NCBI RefSeq assembly: GCF_018449725.1
Contig: NZ_JAAVVC010000003.1
Location: forward strand, 310,001-374,000
Reading direction: 5' to 3'
Length of the DNA: 64,000 nucleotides
From: Pseudomonas sp. dw_612
GTDB taxonomy: Bacteria; Pseudomonadota; Gammaproteobacteria; Pseudomonadales; Pseudomonadaceae
Each line of letters begins with the position of its first letter. The stretch's first letter is position 1. The notes under the pieces were generated by a model. That model saw nothing but the letters and a program-made list of their open reading frames with translations, did not search any database and was not told the DNA's origin. This document shows, piece by piece, positions 45,380-54,768 of the stretch. Made by a program: the position numbers and the translations under genes.

Positions 45380-47302
45380 ATGGTGCAGTTGTGTTCTATC
45401 GAACAAGCGGTCGATGACGTGCTGGCAAGGTTGCCGGCGCATATTCATATGGGCTTGCCTCTGGGGTTGGGCAAACCCAACCACTTCGTCAACGCGCTGT
45501 TCCAACGCATCGCCCAACTGCCCGAGCGGCGGCTGACGATCTACACCGCTCTGTGCCTCGGTCGTCCTTCCTTGGGTGATGGTTTGCAAAAGCGCTTCCT
45601 CGAACCCTTTATCGAGCGGGTCTTCGGCGATTATCCGGAGCTGGATTTTCTCGCCGAGTTACAAAAAGACAACCTGCCGCCGAACATCCAGATCCAGCAA
45701 TTCTTCATGCAGCCCGGTAGCCTGCTGCACAGCGCCCAGGCTCAGCAGGACTACGTCAGCAGCAACTACAGCCATGCTGCGCGGGACATCAACGCCGCCG
45801 GTTTGAATCTTGTTGCGCAACTGGTGGCCAGCCATGCCGATCACCCGGATCGCCTGAGCCTGAGTTGCAACCCGGACATCACCCTCGACCTGTTCCCGAT
45901 GATCGAAAAACGCCGGGCGGCGGGAGAGACGATCCTGATCGTCGGTCAGGTGCACAACGATTTGCCCTACATGCCCGGGGATGCGGAACTTGGCATGGAC
46001 GCGTTCGACCTGCTGATCGACGCGAAGGACAACACCACGCTGTTCTCCACGCCGAACATGCCGGTGGGTTTTCAGGATCACTTCATCGGCCTGCACGCCA
46101 GCACGTTGGTGCGCGATGGCGGTACGTTGCAGATCGGCATCGGCTCCATGGGCGATGCGCTGACGGCGGCGCTGCTCGCGCGTCAGGCGGATAACGCCGG
46201 GTACAAAGCGTTGCTGGCGGACCTGAACCTGAGCCAGTGGGCGCAGTTGATCGAGCGCGAAGGTGGCGTCGAACCGTTCGCCAAGGGCCTGTACGGGTGC
46301 AGCGAAATGTTCGTCAACGGTTTGCTGGTGCTGGCCGATGCCGGGATCGTGCGGCGCAAGGTCTACCCAGACGTACCGACCCAGCAACAGGCCAACGACG
46401 GCACCCTCGACGAAGCGGCGCAAACCGATGGCATCTCGGTGCACGGCGGATTTTTCCTCGGGCCGCGCAGTTTCTACGAGCGCCTGCGCGAATTTCCCCA
46501 GAGCAAACGCCTCGAATTCAACATGACCCGCATCAGCTACATCAACGAGCTCTACGGTCAGGAAGAACTCAAGCGGTTGCAGCGTCTCGACGCGCGATTC
46601 ATCAACACCGTGTTCACGATGACCCTGATGGGCGCCGGCGTGGCGGATCAGCTGGAAGACGGGCGGGTGCTCAGCGGTGTCGGCGGGCAGTACAACTTCG
46701 TCGCCCAGGGCCATGCGCTGGAAGGTGCGCGTTCGGTGCTGATCCTGCGCAGCTGGCGCGAGTCGGGCGGTGAGGTCAATTCGAACATCGTCTGGGAATA
46801 CGGCCACTGCACGATTCCCCGGCATTTGCGAGACATCGTGGTCACCGAGTACGGCATCGCCGATTTGCGGGGCAAGACTGATGCAGCGGTGATCGAGGCG
46901 TTACTCAACGTCAGCGATTCACGCTTCCAGCCGGGGTTGATTGAACAGGCCCAGGCCGTTGGCAAATTGCCGAAGAATTTCCGCATCGACCCACGGTTTG
47001 CCGACAACCACCCGCAGCGTTTGCAGGCGATTCAGGCGCGGCATCCCAACCTGTTTCCGGAGTATCCGCTGGGCTGCGATTTCACCGAGGTGGAGCGGGA
47101 CCTGTTGCGAGCGCTGAACTGGTTGAAGAGCAAGTTCAAACTGAGTGAGATTCTGGAGCTGGGCAAGGCTGCGCTGGATGCGCCGGAAGCCTCGCAATAC
47201 CCGGAGCATCTGGAGCGGATGCAACTGACCGACACGGACGGGTTGAAAGAGGATTTGTTTCAGCGGTTGTTGCTCACGGGCCTGAAGGCCACCGCGCAAT
47301 AA
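45380..47302 (+). CDS. Acetyl-CoA hydrolase/CoA-transferase family protein
   Basis: 640 residues from the ATG at 45380 (MVQLCSIEQAVDDVLARL), with GGGAGGA in front; the frame is open through the REP upstream. The two halves match family I CoA-transferase folds: QIGIGSMGDALTAALL in the centre, and GGQYNFVAQGHALEGARSVL and the TEYGIADLRGKT motif in the C-terminal half. Members hydrolyse or transfer CoA from acetyl-CoA or succinyl-CoA. At 640 residues it is longer than typical enzymes (about 500), with an extended C-terminus. Substrate unknown. Confidence 0.85.
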   Translation: MVQLCSIEQAVDDVLARLPAHIHMGLPLGLGKPNHFVNALFQRIAQLPERRLTIYTALCLGRPSLGDGLQKRFLEPFIERVFGDYPELDFLAELQKDNLPPNIQIQQFFMQPGSLLHSAQAQQDYVSSNYSHAARDINAAGLNLVAQLVASHADHPDRLSLSCNPDITLDLFPMIEKRRAAGETILIVGQVHNDLPYMPGDAELGMDAFDLLIDAKDNTTLFSTPNMPVGFQDHFIGLHASTLVRDGGTLQIGIGSMGDALTAALLARQADNAGYKALLADLNLSQWAQLIEREGGVEPFAKGLYGCSEMFVNGLLVLADAGIVRRKVYPDVPTQQQANDGTLDEAAQTDGISVHGGFFLGPRSFYERLREFPQSKRLEFNMTRISYINELYGQEELKRLQRLDARFINTVFTMTLMGAGVADQLEDGRVLSGVGGQYNFVAQGHALEGARSVLILRSWRESGGEVNSNIVWEYGHCTIPRHLRDIVVTEYGIADLRGKTDAAVIEALLNVSDSRFQPGLIEQAQAVGKLPKNFRIDPRFADNHPQRLQAIQARHPNLFPEYPLGCDFTEVERDLLRALNWLKSKFKLSEILELGKAALDAPEASQYPEHLERMQLTDTDGLKEDLFQRLLLTGLKATAQ

Positions 47303-47320
47303 CAGTCGATACAAAACCAC

Positions 47321-47410
47321 TGTGGGAGCGAGCTTGCTCGCGATGGCGGTTTAACAGCCAACAATGATGTTGAATGTTATGGCCTCATCGCGAGCAAGCT
47401 CGCTCCCACA
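47321..47410. repeat. REPIN, type A variant pair
   Basis: Inverted arms with core GGGAGCGAGCTTGCTCGCGA instead of GGGAGCGGGC..; both arms carry the same change, preserving pairing. Confidence 0.92.
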
Positions 47411-47414
47411 TTTT

Positions 47415-48026
<612 letters not shown>

Positions 48027-48043
48027 TTAAAAAGTAGTCGATT

Positions 48044-50053
48044 CTAGCGCTTTAACATCGCGCGTATATCCGCCAATGCGGTATTGCCGCGAACGGCTTT
48101 GACTTCCACGGGTGTGTCGTCATTGCCCTCCCAGGCCAGATCGTCCGGCGGCAGCTCATCGAGGAAGCGGCTGGGTGCGCAGTCGATGATCTCGCCGTAC
48201 TGCTTGCGCTTGGCGGCGAAGGTGAAGGCAAGGGTCTGACGCGCGCGGGTGATCCCGACGTAGGCCAGACGGCGTTCTTCTTCGATGGTGTCGGCTTCGA
48301 TGCTGGAACGGTGCGGGAGGATTTCCTCTTCCATGCCCATGATGAACACGTAGGGGAATTCCAGGCCCTTGGAGGCGTGCAAGGTCATCATCTGCACGCC
48401 TTCGGCGCCGTCTTCCTCTTCCTGCTGACGTTCCAGCATGTCGCGCAACACGAGTTTGCCGATGGCGTCTTCGACGGTCATCTCGCCTTCTTCGTCTTTC
48501 TCCAGGGTGTTTTTCAACGCCTCGATCAGGAACCAGACGTTACCCATGCGGTAATCGGCGGCTTTGTCGCTGGAGCTGTTGGTGCGCAGCCAGTTCTCGT
48601 AGTCGATGTCCATGACCATGCTGCGCAGGGCCGAAATCGGGTCTTCGCCGGCGCACTGCTCACGGACCTTGTCCATGAAGCGCTTGAAGCGCGACAGGCG
48701 ATCGGTAAACCGCGTATCCAGATGCTCGCCCAGGCCGATTTCGTCAGTGGCGGCATACATCGAGATTTTGCGTTCGGTGGCGTAGTTGCCGAGTTTTTCC
48801 AGGGTCGTCGAACCGATTTCCCGGCGCGGCACGTTGATCACCCGCAGGAAGGCGTTGTCGTCGTCCGGGTTCACGATCAGGCGGAAGTAAGCCATCAGGT
48901 CTTTCACTTCCTGACGTCCGAAAAAGCTGTTGCCGCCGGAGAGTCGGTAAGGAATCTGATGGTGTTGCAGCTTCAGCTCGATCAGCTTGGCCTGGTAGTT
49001 ACCGCGATACAGGATCGCAAAGTCGCTGTACGGCCGGTCGGTGCGCAAGTGCAGGGTCAGCAACTCGACGGCCACACGCTCGGCTTCGGCGTCTTCGTTG
49101 CGGCAGCGGATCACGCGAATTTCGTCGCCGTGACCCATCTCGCTCCACAGTTGTTTTTCAAACTCGTGGGGGTTGTTCGAAATCAGCACGTTGGCGCAGC
49201 GCAGGATGCGGCTTGTGGAGCGGTAGTTTTGCTCCAGCATCACCACTTTCAGGGACGGGTAATCGTCCTTGAGCAACATCAGGTTTTCCGGCCGGGCACC
49301 GCGCCAGGCGTAGATCGACTGGTCGTCGTCGCCGACCACGGTGAACTGGTTGCGTGTGCCGATCAGCAACTTCACCAGCAAATACTGGCTGGCGTTGGTG
49401 TCCTGGTATTCGTCCACCAGCAGGTAGCGGACCTTGTTCTGCCACTTTTCGAGGATGTCGGCGTGTTCCTGGAACAGCTTCACCGGCAGCAGGATCAGGT
49501 CGTCGAAGTCCACCGCGTTGAACGCCTTGAGCGTGCGCTGATAGTGGGTGTAGACGATGGCGGCGGTCTGTTCCTTGGGGTTGCGTGCGTTTTCCAAGGC
49601 TTCGGGCGGCAGGATCAGGTCGTTTTTCCACGAGCCGATCATGTTCTTGATCTCGTCGACGCCGTCGTCGCCCGCGTATTCCTTCTGCATGATGTCGGTC
49701 ATCAGGGCTTTGACGTCGGTCTCGTCGAAAATCGAGAAGCCCGGTTTGTAGCCCAGCCGCACGTGTTCCTTGCGGATGATGTTCAGGCCCAGGTTGTGGA
49801 AGGTGCACACCGTCAGGCCACGGCCTTCGCCGCCCTTGAGCAGGGTGCCGACCCGTTCCTTCATCTCGCGCGCGGCCTTGTTGGTAAAGGTCATGGCGAC
49901 GATGTACTGGGCACGGATGCCGCAGTTCTGGATCAAGTGCGCGATCTTGCGCGTGATCACGCTGGTCTTGCCGGAGCCTGCACCGGCGAGCACCAATAGA
50001 GGGCCGCCGACGTAGTTCACGGCTTCTTGCTGCCGGGGATTGAGTCGGGACAT
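48044..50053 (-). CDS. rep: ATP-dependent DNA helicase Rep
   Basis: A 669-residue superfamily 1A helicase. It has motif I LAGAGSGKTSVI, motif Ia TFTNKAAREMKER, motif II VDEYQDTN, motif III VVGDDDQSIYAWRGA, motif IV EQNYRS, motif V TLHASKGLEFPYVF and motif VI EERRLAYVGITRA. It moves 3'-5' and helps replication forks pass bound proteins. Transcribed divergently from the GGDEF-EAL gene. Confidence 0.97.
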   Translation of the reverse strand: MSRLNPRQQEAVNYVGGPLLVLAGAGSGKTSVITRKIAHLIQNCGIRAQYIVAMTFTNKAAREMKERVGTLLKGGEGRGLTVCTFHNLGLNIIRKEHVRLGYKPGFSIFDETDVKALMTDIMQKEYAGDDGVDEIKNMIGSWKNDLILPPEALENARNPKEQTAAIVYTHYQRTLKAFNAVDFDDLILLPVKLFQEHADILEKWQNKVRYLLVDEYQDTNASQYLLVKLLIGTRNQFTVVGDDDQSIYAWRGARPENLMLLKDDYPSLKVVMLEQNYRSTSRILRCANVLISNNPHEFEKQLWSEMGHGDEIRVIRCRNEDAEAERVAVELLTLHLRTDRPYSDFAILYRGNYQAKLIELKLQHHQIPYRLSGGNSFFGRQEVKDLMAYFRLIVNPDDDNAFLRVINVPRREIGSTTLEKLGNYATERKISMYAATDEIGLGEHLDTRFTDRLSRFKRFMDKVREQCAGEDPISALRSMVMDIDYENWLRTNSSSDKAADYRMGNVWFLIEALKNTLEKDEEGEMTVEDAIGKLVLRDMLERQQEEEDGAEGVQMMTLHASKGLEFPYVFIMGMEEEILPHRSSIEADTIEEERRLAYVGITRARQTLAFTFAAKRKQYGEIIDCAPSRFLDELPPDDLAWEGNDDTPVEVKAVRGNTALADIRAMLKR

Positions 50054-50316
50054 ACAGGATCAGGGAGTCATTTGCGAAATGGGCCGGCATTTTAACAGGC
50101 TCAGCGAATTGTGCTGCTCTCTCCGACTTGTGACGCAACACGCGATCTCTAATTGCCGGTTTTGTTACTTTCACGCAGGATGCGCGGGGGTTTTGCGTCT
50201 AATGTTCGTATTCCAGATACAAAACCGCGTTTGATAACCCAGGTCATTTGGTCATTGGTTATCGGCGCGGCATAATGCCCGCCGCCTCCATCATTAGCAG
50301 AGTCTAGGGAGCTAGC

Positions 50317-51990
50317 TTGTCTACGCCTGTCGAACCCTTGCGTTTGCTGCTACTGGCCGAAGAGCCAGCGTGGGCAGCGTTGTTGCGCGAGTGTCTGGCT
50401 CCAATGGGGAGCTCGGCAGTGCTGATCAGCGCCCCGAGTTGGGAGTCGGTCAGCAGTCTGTTCGAAGACAACCGCAGCGCAGTGCTGTTGACGATCCCGG
50501 CCCTTCAGCCGGCGCCCGGCCGTTGCAGCCTGCCGACAGTGTTGTTGCTCGAGCACGAGCCGCATTTGCCGCCCGACGGCGTGAGCGACTGGCTGGTACG
50601 TGACCTGCTCGACCCGGGCATGTTGCGCCGCTGCCTGCGCCATGTGCGCGAGCGCGGCGTGTTGGAAAACACCTTGCAACGCCTGGCCGAGCAAGATCCG
50701 CTGACCGGCATCGCCAACCGCCAGGGTTTTCAGACCTTGCTCGCGGCGCGTCTGGCGGAAAACGACGGTCGTGGCCTGGCCCTCGGGCATCTCGACCTCG
50801 ACAACTTCCGTCACGCCAACGACGCCCTCGGCCATCAGGCCGGTGACCGATTGATCCTGCAAGTGGTCGCGCGGCTGAAGAGCCAGCTTGAGGCCGGCGA
50901 TCAACTGGCCCGCCTCGGCAGCGATGAATTCGCTCTGCTGATCGACACCCGCCGCGCACCGCAACGTGCGGAATGGATGGCCGAACGCATCACTGAAGCG
51001 CTGTCCGAGCCTTACTGGGTCGACGGCGAAAGCCTGTTGATCGGCTCCAGCCTCGGCATTGCCCACGCCCGGGCCCAGGCCGGCGCCGACCCGCTGATGT
51101 GGCACGCGCACATCGCCATGCAGCAGGCCAAAAGCACCCAGGGTTGCACCTTTCATATCTTCAACGAACGCATCAACCGCAATGCCCGCAGCATGGCCGA
51201 TCTGGAAAGCGAGCTGCGCCGGGCCTTGCGTCGTGATGAGCTGGAACTGCATTACCAGCCGCGCCTGAACCTTGAGGACGGCCAGATCGTCGGCCTCGAA
51301 GCGCTGGTGCGCTGGCGTCACGCCGAACGGGGCTTACTGCCGCCAAGCGAGTTCGTGCCGCTGGCCGAGCAAAGCGGTTTGATTGTGCCGCTGGGTTACT
51401 GGGTGATTTCCCGGGCCCTGCGCGATATGCAGGCGTTGCGCGAACGGGGTTTGCCGGCGTTGCACATGGCGATCAACCTGTCGTTCCGGCAGTTTCAGGA
51501 CAGCCAACTGCTCTCGACGCTGAGTCGTTTGATCGCCGAACGTGGCGTCGAAGCGCAATGGCTGGAATTCGAACTGACCGAAACCGCGGTGATGCGCCGC
51601 AGCGATCTGGTCAAGCAGACCATGGATGCTCTTGGCCGCCTCGGGGTGCGCTTTTCGCTGGACGACTTTGGCACCGGATTTTCGTCGTTCGTGCACCTCA
51701 ATAGCCTGCCGATCACCTTGCTCAAGGTCGACAAAAGCTTCGTCGGCGGCATGGAAGAGCGGGAAGAGAACCGCAAACTGGTGCACGCGATGATCAACCT
51801 GGCGCACAACCTCAACCTGGAAGTGGTGGCCGAAGGTGTGGAAACCCCGGAGCAGCTGGATCTGTTGCGTGGGTTTGGGTGTGATCAGGTGCAGGGGTAT
51901 TTGATCAGCAAGCCGTTGCCGTTGGCGGAGTTGGTGGAGTATCTAACGTTTGGCAGCAGTCAGCAGCCCGCCCTCGAAATCGTGAGCTGA
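50317..51990 (+). CDS. GGDEF-EAL protein, likely cyclic-di-GMP phosphodiesterase
   Basis: 557 residues from a TTG at 50317 (AGGGAG 6 bases upstream). Residues 1-115 look like a receiver-like domain without a phosphoacceptor aspartate in the expected strand. The GGDEF domain (about 120-285) has a degenerate active-site motif, GSDEF (201-205), so synthase activity is doubtful although HLDLDNF metal residues remain. The EAL domain (about 305-545) is complete: EALVRW (328-), ELTETAV, LDDFGTGFSS, VVAEGVET. It probably degrades cyclic-di-GMP, controlling biofilm and motility. Confidence 0.92.
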   Translation: MSTPVEPLRLLLLAEEPAWAALLRECLAPMGSSAVLISAPSWESVSSLFEDNRSAVLLTIPALQPAPGRCSLPTVLLLEHEPHLPPDGVSDWLVRDLLDPGMLRRCLRHVRERGVLENTLQRLAEQDPLTGIANRQGFQTLLAARLAENDGRGLALGHLDLDNFRHANDALGHQAGDRLILQVVARLKSQLEAGDQLARLGSDEFALLIDTRRAPQRAEWMAERITEALSEPYWVDGESLLIGSSLGIAHARAQAGADPLMWHAHIAMQQAKSTQGCTFHIFNERINRNARSMADLESELRRALRRDELELHYQPRLNLEDGQIVGLEALVRWRHAERGLLPPSEFVPLAEQSGLIVPLGYWVISRALRDMQALRERGLPALHMAINLSFRQFQDSQLLSTLSRLIAERGVEAQWLEFELTETAVMRRSDLVKQTMDALGRLGVRFSLDDFGTGFSSFVHLNSLPITLLKVDKSFVGGMEEREENRKLVHAMINLAHNLNLEVVAEGVETPEQLDLLRGFGCDQVQGYLISKPLPLAELVEYLTFGSSQQPALEIVS

Positions 51991-52002
51991 CCCCGAACCC
52001 AA

Positions 52003-52092
52003 TGTGGGAGCGGGCTTGCTCGCGAAGAGGCCGTGTCAGGCAACATCGCTGTCGACTGACACACCGCATTCGCGAGCAAGCCCGCTCCCACA
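52003..52092. repeat. REPIN, type A pair
   Basis: Inverted GGGAGCGGGCTTGCTCGCGA arms lie between convergent genes. Confidence 0.93.
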
Positions 52093-52118
52093 GGGGATCT
52101 CATTCCCATAGAGGGATC

Positions 52119-53522
52119 TCAGTCTGGCTGAGGGACCTCGAAACGTTGCTGTGGCGCAGGCTCGCGCCGAATCATCCGTTTCATTTTCCACTCAAACGCC
52201 AGCGTCAGACTCACCGCCGCGCAAGCGAGCCCCAGCGCCAATCCCCACCACACGCCCGTCGGCCCCCAATTCAGATTGAAGGCCATCATCCACGCGGCCG
52301 GCGCACCAATCAGCCAATAACAGCCCAAACCCACCAGGAACGTAGTCTTGGCGTCCTTGAGCCCGCGAATGCAGCCCATGGCGATGGTTTGCGTGCCGTC
52401 GAACAGCTCGAACCATGCTGCCACCGCCAGCAAACTCACGGCCAGGTCGATGACCGGACGAAAGGCCGGGTCGTTATGATCGAGGAACAAACCGATCAGC
52501 TGATTCGGCAATAGCCAGAAGACCATGGCGAAGGCCAGCATCGAGGCGCCGCCAAACGCGATCCCGACCCGACCGGCCAACCGCGCATCGAGCAACTGCC
52601 CGGCGCCGTAGTGCTGGCCGATGCGCATGGTGATCGCATACGAAAGCCCCGCCGGCACCATGAATGCCACGGACACAATCTGCAGGGCAATCTGATGCGC
52701 CGCCAACTGCGTGCTGCCCATGGTGCCCATGCACAACGCCGCGAACGCGAACAGCCCGACTTCCACCGCGTAGGTGCCGCCAATCGGCAGGCCCAGGCGC
52801 CACAGTTCCTTCAGGTACTGCCGGTTCGGCCGCGACAGGCCCTGGCGCAATGGATAAGCGTCGTAAGCCGGATGCCGCCGAATGTGCAGCGCCAGCGCCA
52901 CGACCATCAGGTTGGCGACAATCGCGGTGACCAGACCGATCCCGGCCAGGCCCATTTTTGGCAAGCCAAACATCCCGGTGATAAACGCATAGTTGAGGAC
53001 GAAGTTGGCCACAGTGCCGCCCAGGCTGATGACCATCACCGGCGTTGCCCGGCCGATGGCGCTGGTGAAGCCGCGCAGAGCCATGAAACTCAGGTAACCG
53101 GGCAGGGCGAACGGCAGGAACGTCAGAAACAGCCCGGCGGAGTGGACGTTGGTTTCGGTCTGGCCAAACATCAGCAGCACCGGTTTGAGGTTCCACAGCA
53201 GCAACCCGGCCACCAGCGCCATCAACCAGGCGAGCCACAGTCCGGCCTGGGTCAGCCGTGCCGCGCCGACGATATCGCCCGCGCCCTGACGGATCGCCAC
53301 CAAAGTGCCGACCGCCGCAATCACGCCGATGCAGAAAATCGACACGAACGAGTAAGTCGCCGCGCCCAGGCCACCGCCGGCCAGCGCCTCGGGACTCAGG
53401 CGCGCCATCATCAAGGTGTCGGTGAGGACCATCAACATGTGCGCCAACTGCGAGGCAATCAACGGCCCCGCCAGCCGCAGGATGGCCCAGAGTTCGGTAC
53501 GTGCTGGATGCTGCATGGTCAT
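52119..53522 (-). CDS. MATE-family multidrug exporter (NorM-like)
   Basis: 467 residues from the ATG at 53522 (AAGGAG 4 bases upstream); a GTG one codon earlier and an ATG two codons later are alternatives. Twelve predicted membrane helices lie in two MatE halves, with LIASQLAHMLMVLTDTLMM at the start and LPIGGTYAVEVGLFAFAAL in the second half. It exports cationic compounds by sodium or proton antiport. Divergent from a LysR regulator that could control it. Confidence 0.92.
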   Translation of the reverse strand: MTMQHPARTELWAILRLAGPLIASQLAHMLMVLTDTLMMARLSPEALAGGGLGAATYSFVSIFCIGVIAAVGTLVAIRQGAGDIVGAARLTQAGLWLAWLMALVAGLLLWNLKPVLLMFGQTETNVHSAGLFLTFLPFALPGYLSFMALRGFTSAIGRATPVMVISLGGTVANFVLNYAFITGMFGLPKMGLAGIGLVTAIVANLMVVALALHIRRHPAYDAYPLRQGLSRPNRQYLKELWRLGLPIGGTYAVEVGLFAFAALCMGTMGSTQLAAHQIALQIVSVAFMVPAGLSYAITMRIGQHYGAGQLLDARLAGRVGIAFGGASMLAFAMVFWLLPNQLIGLFLDHNDPAFRPVIDLAVSLLAVAAWFELFDGTQTIAMGCIRGLKDAKTTFLVGLGCYWLIGAPAAWMMAFNLNWGPTGVWWGLALGLACAAVSLTLAFEWKMKRMIRREPAPQQRFEVPQPD

Positions 53523-53674
53523 CACGCTCCTTGGTTACAGATAACTGGAAAGGCTCGATTCTCGGCGCTCTGCGGGGTTTGCACAAAGGGATAAAAAGGA
53601 TGGGTGGCATGATTAAAACTCATCCAGGATTGTTTCTGATAAGTTGGCCTAATCCCGCTATAGGAGCTTTCTCC

Positions 53675-54595
53675 ATGTCTCGTCGGCTTCCTCCGTTGTA
53701 TGCCCTGCGCGCATTTGAAGCGGCGGCGCGGCACAGCTCCTTCACTCGGGCGGCGGAAGAACTGTCGATTACCCAAAGTGCGGTCAGTCGGCACATTCGT
53801 ACGCTCGAAGAGCATTTCGCTTGTCGGCTGTTTCACCGCAGTGGGCGCAACCTGCAACTGACCGATTCGGCGCGGCTGATCCTGCCCGGCATCCGCGAGG
53901 GGTTCACGGCCCTGGAACGGGCCTGCAATACGCTGCGCGCCGAAGACGACATCCTACGCATGAAAGCTCCGTCGACCCTGACCATGCGTTGGCTGCTGGC
54001 GCGGCTCAGTCGCTTTCGGCACTTGCAACCGGGCAACGAGGTGCAACTGACCAGCGCCTGGATGGACATCGACACGGTGGACTTCAACCACGAACCGTTC
54101 GATTGCGCGGTGATCCTCAGCAACGGAAATTTCCCACCGGACTGGGAGACGACCTTGTTGTTTCCGGAAGAGTTGATTCCGGTGGGCGCCCCCAACTTGC
54201 TGGACGACCAGCCCTGGGATGTTGCGCGACTCGCCAGTACTGAACTGCTGCACCCGGCCCCGGACCGCCGCGACTGGCGCAGTTGGCTGGAACGCATGGG
54301 GTTGTCTGATCAGATATCGCTCAAGGGCGGGCAGGTGTTCGACACGCTGGAGCTGGGCATGATCGCGGCGGCCCGGGGTTATGGCGTGTCGATGGGGGAT
54401 TTGCTGATGGTGGCAGAGGACGTGGCCCAAGGACGTCTGAGTTTGCCGTGGCCGACGGCCGTCGCCAGCGGCGAGAAATATTACCTGGTCTGGCCGAAAA
54501 CCCGCCCCGGGGGTGAGCGCATGCGCCGGCTCAGCGACTTCCTGCAAGGGGAAGTCCGGGCCATGGAACTGCCGGATGTTGAACGTCTGAGCTGA
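53675..54595 (+). CDS. LysR-family regulator (GcvA-like)
   Basis: 306 residues from the ATG at 53675 (TAGGAGC 9 bases upstream); the longer open frame would overlap the MATE start. The N-terminal helix-turn-helix (about 8-65, LRAFEAAARHSSFTRAAEEL) and the GcvA-type effector domain (MRWLLARLSRF, DWRSWLERMGL, LELGMIAAARGYGVSMGDL) are clear. It is divergent from the MATE gene (152 bases), so auto- and cross-regulation are likely; effector unknown. Confidence 0.92.
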   Translation: MSRRLPPLYALRAFEAAARHSSFTRAAEELSITQSAVSRHIRTLEEHFACRLFHRSGRNLQLTDSARLILPGIREGFTALERACNTLRAEDDILRMKAPSTLTMRWLLARLSRFRHLQPGNEVQLTSAWMDIDTVDFNHEPFDCAVILSNGNFPPDWETTLLFPEELIPVGAPNLLDDQPWDVARLASTELLHPAPDRRDWRSWLERMGLSDQISLKGGQVFDTLELGMIAAARGYGVSMGDLLMVAEDVAQGRLSLPWPTAVASGEKYYLVWPKTRPGGERMRRLSDFLQGEVRAMELPDVERLS

Positions 54596-54634
54596 ATCGA
54601 TATAGTGGCTATGCGCTATAACCTGGCCCATGAC

Positions 54635-54661
54635 TCAAGTATTCAGGTTTGCCGCCGAAAA
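54635..54661 (+). promoter_or_regulatory. Sigma-28 (FliA) promoter of the chemoreceptor gene
   Basis: TCAAG (54635-54639), 14 bases, then GCCGAAAA (54654-54661). Consensus is T(A/C)AAG-N14-GCCGATAA, so there is one mismatch in the -10 box and spacing is exact. The downstream gene is a chemoreceptor, which fits control with motility genes. Confidence 0.78.
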
Positions 54662-54768
54662 TCTGCAGGTGGGACCGTCGTGCAGGTTTCACGTTTTTCC
54701 CTAATTCGAAATTTTGCTGAGCGTTTATCCGGATCAAGGAGGATCCGGTCGCTCGGCCAGGAGCTGTC

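Noticed and set aside
48311..49999. Plus-strand frame of 562 codons opposite rep
   Set aside because: Antisense shadow of a well-supported helicase gene.
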